A DNA stretch of 64,000 bases from Caulobacter sp. RHG1 (lineage in GTDB: Bacteria > Pseudomonadota > Alphaproteobacteria > Caulobacterales > Caulobacteraceae), in contig NZ_SMZP01000009.1 in NCBI RefSeq assembly GCF_013181195.1, forward strand, positions 62,001-126,000, written 5' to 3'. Positions 58,848 to 64,000 of the stretch are shown here, one piece after another (the first letter of the stretch is position 1; each line of letters starts with the position of its first letter). The notes under the pieces were generated by a model. That model was given only the letters and a program-made list of their open reading frames with translations. It searched no databases and was not told the DNA's origin. A program made the translations under genes and the position numbers.

Positions 58848-59861
58848 ATGATGGATGTCCTGGTCTGCGCCGCGCCCGGTGAACTGAAGATCGAGCGCCG
58901 CGATGCGCCCCAGCCCGGACCGGGCGAGGTGCTGCTGCGCGTCCGTCGGGTCGGGATCTGCGGCACCGACATGCACATCTATCGCGGCACCCAACCGTTC
59001 CTGAGCTATCCGCGTGTCATGGGCCACGAGCTGTCGGGCGAAGTGGTCTCCGCGCCGGCCGGCAGCGGCCTGGCGGCGGGCGACCACGCCTATGTCATGC
59101 CCTATCTGTCGTGCGGGACCTGCGCGGCCTGCGCCAAGGGCAAGCCCAACTGCTGCATGAACATCCGCGTGCTGGGCGTGCACATGGATGGCGGTCTCTG
59201 CGAGTTTCTCACCGTGCCCAAGGGTTTCGTGCGCAAGGTCGAGGGCGTGGACCTGGACGAGGCGGCCATGGTCGAGTTCCTGGCCATCGGCGCCCACGCC
59301 GTGCGCCGCGCGAACATCGAGCCGGGCCAGTCTGCGCTGGTGGTGGGGGCGGGGCCGATCGGTATCGCCGCGACCTTGTTCGCCAAGCTGGCCGGCGCTG
59401 CTGTGACCGTGCTGGACGCCCGCGCCGACCGCCTGGACTTCTGCCGCGACCACCTGGGCGCCGACCACGTGGTGACGCTGTCGGACGAGACGCCGGCCGC
59501 GCTGTCGGTCCTGACCGGCGGAGACTTCTATGACCTGGTGTTCGACGCCACCGGCAGTCCCGCGGCCATGCAGAAGGGCTTTTCCTATGTCGGCCACGGC
59601 GGGACCTATGTGCTGATATCAGTGGTGTCAGCCGATATCGCCTTCTCGGATCCGGAGTTCCACAGGCGCGAGATGTCGCTGTTGGCCAGCCGCAACGCCA
59701 CACTGGAGGACTTCGACGTCGTGCTGGCCGCGATCCGCGCCGGCCAGGTGCCGACCGCGGCGCTGAATACGCATCAGGCTTCCCTGCACGATCTGCCGGC
59801 CGCTCTGCCAGGCTGGATGGAGCCGTCGGCGGGGGTCATCAAGGCGATCGTCTCTTGCTGA
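58848..59861 (+). CDS. zinc-type alcohol dehydrogenase, LgoD/L-gulonate-dehydrogenase-like
   Basis: A 337-residue medium-chain dehydrogenase. Catalytic zinc ligand Cys38 in GICGTDMHIYRG, then GHELSGEVV with the His-Glu pair, and a structural zinc lobe with CGTCAACAKGKPNC. The NAD(P)-binding fold has LVVGAGPIGIAATLFAKLAG. The opening region resembles E. coli LgoD, which oxidises L-galactonate at C5. L-fuconate is 6-deoxy-L-galactonate, so the enzyme may act on a fuconate-related acid or on its keto-deoxy product. The exact step is not determined by sequence. It starts 5 bp after fucP and its end overlaps the amidohydrolase start by 7 bp. Confidence 0.9.
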   Translation: MMDVLVCAAPGELKIERRDAPQPGPGEVLLRVRRVGICGTDMHIYRGTQPFLSYPRVMGHELSGEVVSAPAGSGLAAGDHAYVMPYLSCGTCAACAKGKPNCCMNIRVLGVHMDGGLCEFLTVPKGFVRKVEGVDLDEAAMVEFLAIGAHAVRRANIEPGQSALVVGAGPIGIAATLFAKLAGAAVTVLDARADRLDFCRDHLGADHVVTLSDETPAALSVLTGGDFYDLVFDATGSPAAMQKGFSYVGHGGTYVLISVVSADIAFSDPEFHRREMSLLASRNATLEDFDVVLAAIRAGQVPTAALNTHQASLHDLPAALPGWMEPSAGVIKAIVSC

Positions 59862-60676
59862 TCGACGCCCACTGTCATGTCTGGCGGATCGGCCAGAACG
59901 ACCACGAGTGGCCGACGCCGGACCTGCCGGCCATCCATCGCGATTTCGACCTGGACGACCTGGTTCGGGTCGGCGCCGAAGTCGGCCTGACCGGTGCGGT
60001 GCTTGTGCAATCCCAGCCCAGCCAGCGTGACACCGAGTGGCTGTTGGAGATCGCCGCCGACCATCCGCTGGCGCTGGGCGTCGTCGGATGGACCGACATC
60101 GCCTCGGCCGATGCGGTCGAGCGGATCGCCGCGCTGGCCGCCAATCCATGTCTGAAAGGTCTGCGGCCGATGCTGCAGGATCTGGCCGACGACTGGGTCC
60201 TGGAGTCGCGCCTGGAGCCAGCCCTGGCGGCCATGGTCGCCGCCGACCTCTCGTTCGACGCCCTGGTCCGACCTCGCCATCTGCCCAGCCTGCTGGAACT
60301 GGTCCGCCGCTGGCCGGACCTGCGTGTCGTCATCGACCACGGCGCCAAGCCGGACATCGGGGCAGGGCGCCTTGACCCTTGGCGCGAGCAGATCGCCGCG
60401 CTGGCTGCCGCGCCTGGCGTGCACTGCAAGCTCTCGGGCCTGCTGACCGAAGCCGGCGAGACGCCGACCGCTGAAGCTTTGGCACCGTTCGTCGCTCATC
60501 TGCTGGAGGCCTTCGGAGCGGATCGGCTGATGTGGGGCAGCGATTGGCCGGTGCTGAGCCTGGCCAGTGACTATCGCGGCTGGCAGGCCATGGCTGACGC
60601 CTTTGCAGCGCCTCTGGATCCGACGGGCCGGCGCGCGCTGTTTGGCGAGACGGCCAAGCGATTCTATCGTTTATAG
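59855..60676 (+). CDS. amidohydrolase family protein, probable sugar lactonase (fuconolactonase type)
   Basis: A 273-residue TIM-barrel metal hydrolase of the COG3618 group. The start is TTG at 59855 within the end of the dehydrogenase gene, giving LIDAHCHVWRI. The HxH metal site is His5/His7-equivalent in DAHCHVW, VVIDHGAKPDI carries a further metal His, and Asp230 lies in MWGSDWPV. This group includes L-fucono-1,5-lactonase, L-rhamnono-lactonase and 4-sulfomuconolactonase. In this operon it would hydrolyse the sugar lactone made by the aldo/keto reductase to the aldonate. Start by TTG is unusual but there is no better one. Confidence 0.88.
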   Translation: MLIDAHCHVWRIGQNDHEWPTPDLPAIHRDFDLDDLVRVGAEVGLTGAVLVQSQPSQRDTEWLLEIAADHPLALGVVGWTDIASADAVERIAALAANPCLKGLRPMLQDLADDWVLESRLEPALAAMVAADLSFDALVRPRHLPSLLELVRRWPDLRVVIDHGAKPDIGAGRLDPWREQIAALAAAPGVHCKLSGLLTEAGETPTAEALAPFVAHLLEAFGADRLMWGSDWPVLSLASDYRGWQAMADAFAAPLDPTGRRALFGETAKRFYRL

Positions 60677-60681
60677 GGGCC

Positions 60682-61449
60682 ATGTCCGAGACCCGCGCCA
60701 AGAAGCGAGAATACCGTGCTCCCGCCCTGGAAAAGGGGCTGGATGTCCTGGAGCTTCTGGCCGCCAACCGTAGCGGCCTGACCCTGGCGCAGATTTCCAA
60801 CGCCCTGGACCGCTCGTCCAGCGAGCTGTTTCGCATGGTGCAGGTGCTGGAGGCGCGCGGCTATGTCGGGCGCGCGGCCGACGAGGATGGCCTGGTCCTG
60901 ACCAACAAGCTGTTCGCTCTGGGCATGACCCGTGCGCCGGCCAAGGATCTGCTGGAAGCGGCGTTGCCGATCATGCGCGGCGCCTGCCAGCAGATCGGTC
61001 AGTCGTGCCATCTGGCCGTGGCCAGTGGCGACCAGATGGTGGTCGTGGCCCGCATCGAGGCCCCGGGCGACCTGGGCTTCTCGGTTCGGGTCGGCTACCG
61101 CCGCAAGATCGTCGAGGCCACCTCGGGCTTGGTGCTGTACGCCTTCCAGCCCGAGGCCGTGCGTCAACGCTGGGCCAAGGAGCTGAAGCCCTCCGTCAGT
61201 GCCGCAGTCTGGAAAACCTTCGAGGCCGCCGCGGGCAAGGCGCGGTTCGACGGCTTCGTCCGGGGCGACAGCTTCGTGACCAAGGCCGTGGTCGACTTCT
61301 CGGTGCCCGTGCATGGCCCGGACGGCGTGGCCGCAGCCCTGACCTGTCCCTATCTCGACAACGTCTCGGCCATCGCGACCTCTGACACCGTGTCGATCCT
61401 GCAGCGCGCCGCCGCCGAGATCACCGCCGAGATCCGCCCGACCGCCTGA
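60682..61449 (+). CDS. IclR family transcriptional regulator
   Basis: A 255-residue regulator. The N-terminal winged helix (residues about 12-75) has ALEKGLDVLELLAANRSGLT and ISNALDRSSSELFRMVQVLE; the C-terminal effector domain has AVASGDQMVVVARIEAPGDL, GFSVRVGYRRKIVEATSGLV and FSVPVHGPDGVAAALTCPYL. IclR proteins often repress or activate sugar-acid and aromatic degradation genes in response to a pathway metabolite. Encoded inside the operon 5 bp after the amidohydrolase, it is the natural candidate to control the operon and the divergent receptor. Confidence 0.93.
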   Translation: MSETRAKKREYRAPALEKGLDVLELLAANRSGLTLAQISNALDRSSSELFRMVQVLEARGYVGRAADEDGLVLTNKLFALGMTRAPAKDLLEAALPIMRGACQQIGQSCHLAVASGDQMVVVARIEAPGDLGFSVRVGYRRKIVEATSGLVLYAFQPEAVRQRWAKELKPSVSAAVWKTFEAAAGKARFDGFVRGDSFVTKAVVDFSVPVHGPDGVAAALTCPYLDNVSAIATSDTVSILQRAAAEITAEIRPTA

Positions 61450-61496
61450 TCGCATAACATTGAAACGCGCTGAAGCGATTGACTTGTCGCGCCCGA

Positions 61497-61510
61497 GGTG
61501 TGATTTCACC
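61497..61510. promoter_or_regulatory. inverted repeat in the 106-bp gap before the aldo/keto reductase
   Basis: GGTG-TGATTT-CACC is a 14-bp interrupted palindrome in an AT-rich gap that also has TTGACT at 61479-61484 and TTTATAAATAAA near 61523-61534. An internal promoter with an operator is plausible; no hexamer pair has ideal spacing. Confidence 0.3.
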
Positions 61511-61555
61511 AGCAAGATAGATTTTATAAATAAACGGGGTGGAGCGTCTCGCAGC

Positions 61556-62551
61556 ATGAAGGTCAGTCCCCAGCGCAAGGAAGGCCTCTCTCGTCTGCCG
61601 CCGCTCGGATTCGGCGGCGCGGCGATCGGCAATCTGTACGCGGCGACGACCGATGCGGCCGCCCGCGCGGTGGTCGAGGCCGCCCTGGCCGCCGGCGTCT
61701 GCTATTTCGACACAGCCCCGCACTACGGCTTCGGCCTCAGCGAGACGCGGCTGGGGGATGCCCTGGCCGGCCGCGAGGTGGCCATTTCCACCAAGGTCGG
61801 CCGTCGCCTGGAGCCGACCAATTCCGGCGATCGCGAGCGTCATGGTTTCGTCGACGCGGCGCCTTTCGAGCCAGTGTTCGACTACACGCGCGACGGCGTG
61901 CTGCGATCGTTCGAGGCCAGCCTGCGCCGCCTCAAGCGCGACCGTGTTGACGTGCTGCTTGCCCACGACCTTGGCCGCGAGACCCACGGCGATGACCACG
62001 CGCGCCACATGCGCGACTTCCTCGAAGGCGGCTATCGAGCCATGCGCGAGCTGCGTGGCGCCGGCGTCGTGGGCGCCATCGGCCTGGGGGTCAACGAGCA
62101 GGCGGTCTGCGAGGAAGTCCTGGATCACGCAGACGTCGATGTGTTCCTGCTGGCCGGTCGCTACACGCTGCTGGAACAGGCGCCGCTGGATGGTCTGCTG
62201 CCGCGCTGCGTCGAGCGTGGCGTGAAGTTGATCGTCGGTGGGCCGTTCAATTCCGGCGCTCTGGTCGAGACTGGCCGGGCGCTGCACTACAACTATGGTC
62301 CGGCATCGGACGAAATCATCGCGCGGGTAGAGCGCTTGCGTCAGGTCTGCGCCGCTCACAGCGTGCCGCTAGCCGCTGCGGCTCTGCAGTTTCCGCTGGC
62401 CCATCCGGCCGTGATCAGCGTCATTCCCGGACTGGGCTCGGCTCAGCAGGTCGTCGACGCGGCGGCCTGGATGGCGGCTCCGATCCCCGCCGCCCTGTGG
62501 GATGATCTCCGCAGCGAAGGCCTGCTGCGCGAGGACGCGCCGACCCCATGA
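61556..62551 (+). CDS. aldo/keto reductase, probable L-fucose (D-threo-aldose) 1-dehydrogenase
   Basis: A 331-residue TIM-barrel oxidoreductase. I use the ATG at 61556 with GGGGTGGAG about 12 nt upstream; the frame is open 32 codons further into the leader. The catalytic tetrad is visible: Asp52 and Tyr57 in YFDTAPHYGFGLSETRLG, Lys80 in STKVGRR and His137 in LLAHDLG. The segment is followed by GYRAMRELRGAGVVGAIGLG. The sequence style is that of the D-threo-aldose 1-dehydrogenase / L-fucose dehydrogenase / pyridoxal 4-dehydrogenase branch, so it would oxidise the sugar to its lactone. The end overlaps the next gene by 4 bp. Confidence 0.9.
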   Translation: MKVSPQRKEGLSRLPPLGFGGAAIGNLYAATTDAAARAVVEAALAAGVCYFDTAPHYGFGLSETRLGDALAGREVAISTKVGRRLEPTNSGDRERHGFVDAAPFEPVFDYTRDGVLRSFEASLRRLKRDRVDVLLAHDLGRETHGDDHARHMRDFLEGGYRAMRELRGAGVVGAIGLGVNEQAVCEEVLDHADVDVFLLAGRYTLLEQAPLDGLLPRCVERGVKLIVGGPFNSGALVETGRALHYNYGPASDEIIARVERLRQVCAAHSVPLAAAALQFPLAHPAVISVIPGLGSAQQVVDAAAWMAAPIPAALWDDLRSEGLLREDAPTP

Positions 62552-62841
62552 ACCTTGTCCTGCTCCATCCTGACGACAACATCCTGGTCGTGGCCATGCC
62601 CGTGAGGGCCGGTCAGGCCCTGGCCATCGACGGTGCGACCGTCATGGCTTCTGGCGAGGTCGCGGTCGGCCACAAGGTCGCCCGCCGCGCCCTGGCCGCC
62701 GGCGACAAGGTCCTGAAGTACGGTGCGCCGATCGGCTCGATGACCGCTGCGGCCGCGCCCGGCGAGCACGTCCACATGCACAACATGAAGAGCGACTACA
62801 TCGCCAGCCACACGCGCCAAGCGACGGGTGAGGGCCAATGA
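62548..62841 (+). CDS. UxaA-type dehydratase, small subunit (SAF domain)
   Basis: A 97-residue protein equivalent to the N-terminal SAF domain of altronate dehydratase UxaA. Visible features are LHPDDNILVVAMPVRAGQAL, EVAVGHKVARRALAAGDKVL, KYGAPIGSMTAAAAPGEHVH and the final VHMHNMKSDY. In E. coli UxaA this domain is fused to the catalytic part; here it is a separate gene, as in (2R)-sulfolactate sulfo-lyase SuyAB and in the Campylobacter fuc locus. It overlaps the aldo/keto reductase gene and the large-subunit gene by 4 bp each, so the two halves are co-translated. Confidence 0.9.
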   Translation: MNLVLLHPDDNILVVAMPVRAGQALAIDGATVMASGEVAVGHKVARRALAAGDKVLKYGAPIGSMTAAAAPGEHVHMHNMKSDYIASHTRQATGEGQ

Positions 62842-64000
62842 GCATCCAAGGCTTCCTGCGCGCAGACGGCCGCAAGGGCATCCGCAACGTCGTGGCCGTG
62901 GCCTATCTGGTCGAGTGCGCCCACCACGTGGCCCGCACCATCGTGACCAGGAGCGACGATCCAGACGTCCACCTGATCGGCTTTCCGGGGTGCTACCCCA
63001 ATGCCTACGCCCTGAAGGTCATGCAGGCGATCGGCACGCATCCCAACATCGGCGCGGTGCTGCTGGTGTCGCTAGGCTGCGAGAGCTTCAACCGCGAGGC
63101 CCTGCGCGCCACGATCGCCGCCAGCGGCCGGCCCGTGGAGACCCTGGTCATCCAGGAGAGCGGCGGCACGGCAGAGACCATCCGCAAGGGCGTCGAGGCT
63201 GTGGCCCGCCTGAAGGCCGTGGCTGACCAGACGGCGCGCGTGCCGATGGACGTCTCGGAGCTGGTCATCGGCACGATCTGCGGCGGCTCGGACGGCACCT
63301 CGGGCATCACCGCCAACCCCGCCGTGGGCCGGGCCTTCGATCGTCTGGGTGCGGCTGGCGCGGCCTGCGTCTTCGAAGAGACGGGCGAACTGGTCGGCTG
63401 CGAAAAGATCATGGCCGATCGCGCCATCACGCCGGAGCTGGGCGAGGCGCTGGAAGCCAGCGTCCGCAAGGCCGAGGCTTACTACACCGTCATGGGCTAC
63501 GGCAGCTTCGCGCCGGGCAACGCCGAGGGCGGCCTGACGACCCAGGAAGAAAAGTCGATGGGAGCCTATTCCAAGTCGGGCTCGGCGCCGATCGTCGGCA
63601 TCCTCAAGCCGGGCGACCAGCCGCCGACCGGCGGGCTCTACCTGCTGGACGTCGTGCCCGACGGCGAGGTGCGCTTCGGCTTCCCCAACATCTCCGACAA
63701 CGCCGAGATCGTCGAGTTGATCGCCTGCGGGGCGCACATGACCCTGTTCACCACCGGGCGCGGCTCGGTGGTTGGCTCCGCCGTCTCGCCGGTGATCAAG
63801 GTCTGCGCCAACCCCGAGACCTATCGCAAGCTGTCGGGGGACATGGACATCGACGCCGGTCGGATCATGGAAGGCCGCGGTACGCTGAACGAGATCGGCG
63901 ACGAGATCTTCGACCTGGTGCTGGACGTGGCCGCTGGCCAGCGAACGGTGTCCGAGGCGCTGGGCCACCAGGAATTCATCCTCACCTACAAGGCCTTCGA
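62838..64000 (+). CDS. UxaA-type dehydratase, large catalytic subunit (3' end outside window)
   Basis: 387 codons are visible before the window ends, close to the full length of split large subunits (about 385-400 residues). Conserved blocks: FLRADGRKGIRNVVAVAYLV, IGFPGCYPNAYALKVMQAIG, VLLVSLGCESFN, GTICGGSDGTSGITANPAVG, EETGELVGCEKIM and GNAEGGLTTQEEKSMGAYSK. Several conserved cysteines (in CYPNA, LGCES, ICGGS) fit the Fe-S/metal site of the family, which removes water from sugar acids to give 2-keto-3-deoxy acids. In this operon the likely substrate is L-fuconate or a close relative rather than altronate. It begins with an ATGA overlap with the small subunit. Confidence 0.92.
   Translation, partial: MSIQGFLRADGRKGIRNVVAVAYLVECAHHVARTIVTRSDDPDVHLIGFPGCYPNAYALKVMQAIGTHPNIGAVLLVSLGCESFNREALRATIAASGRPVETLVIQESGGTAETIRKGVEAVARLKAVADQTARVPMDVSELVIGTICGGSDGTSGITANPAVGRAFDRLGAAGAACVFEETGELVGCEKIMADRAITPELGEALEASVRKAEAYYTVMGYGSFAPGNAEGGLTTQEEKSMGAYSKSGSAPIVGILKPGDQPPTGGLYLLDVVPDGEVRFGFPNISDNAEIVELIACGAHMTLFTTGRGSVVGSAVSPVIKVCANPETYRKLSGDMDIDAGRIMEGRGTLNEIGDEIFDLVLDVAAGQRTVSEALGHQEFILTYKAF

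Noticed and set aside
1-64000. CRISPR arrays, tRNA or rRNA genes, insertion sequences, prophage genes, toxin-antitoxin pairs
   Set aside because: No evenly spaced repeats, no tRNA-like cloverleaf or rRNA sequence, no transposase or integrase motif and no target duplications were seen when reading both strands.

Overview
The window reads as a piece of an alphaproteobacterial chromosome, most likely from the Caulobacter group. This is inferred from the very high GC content, strong G/C bias at third codon positions, nine large TonB-dependent outer-membrane receptors (TBDRs) in 64 kb, three FecI-type sigma/FecR pairs and a six-gene mrp antiporter operon. The species cannot be named from the sequence alone. 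No rRNA, tRNA, CRISPR array, transposase or phage gene was seen. I count 44 protein genes; the first and last run off the window edges.

Layout. (1) 1-10700: a glycan-use block with a truncated unknown protein, a TBDR, an alginate-lyase-family polysaccharide lyase, an exported aldose 1-epimerase, an exported esterase and a second TBDR. (2) 10811-19738: two ECF sigma / FecR anti-sigma / STN-TBDR triads back to back. (3) 19829-24137: on the minus strand, an exported purple-acid-phosphatase-like enzyme followed by a TBDR with a Pho-box-like repeat in front of it. (4) 24336-30345: mrpA(B)CDEFG, a Na+/H+ antiporter operon with overlapping start and stop codons. (5) 30359-33182: a small outer-membrane barrel candidate, then an OmpR-type response regulator and histidine kinase. 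(6) 33292-38213: a third sigma/FecR/STN-TBDR triad. (7) 38535-47259: a purine nucleoside block with a NUP-family protein, an Oar-like TBDR, an exported adenosine deaminase, a purine permease and an exported nucleoside phosphorylase. (8) 47262-50569: a siderophore-type TBDR and a PepSY-TM protein with a Fur-like palindrome upstream. (9) 50758-53663: cstA with a YbdD-type partner, then a YitT-family protein. (10) 53770-64000: a large TBDR divergent from an operon of fucP-like permease, Zn-dehydrogenase, amidohydrolase (lactonase type), IclR regulator, aldo/keto reductase and a split UxaA-type dehydratase, which looks like a non-phosphorylating L-fucose (or related sugar) pathway.

The common theme is nutrient capture: an outer-membrane receptor is paired with exported or cytoplasmic enzymes for the imported compound. 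Two blocks stand out as candidate little-described systems. One is the purine nucleoside block, in which three predicted enzymes or enzyme-like proteins all carry export signals, so degradation may happen in the periplasm. The other is the fucose-type operon, whose gene content resembles the Campylobacter jejuni fuc locus and whose divergent promoter region holds four related TTCACATGTGAA-like sites.
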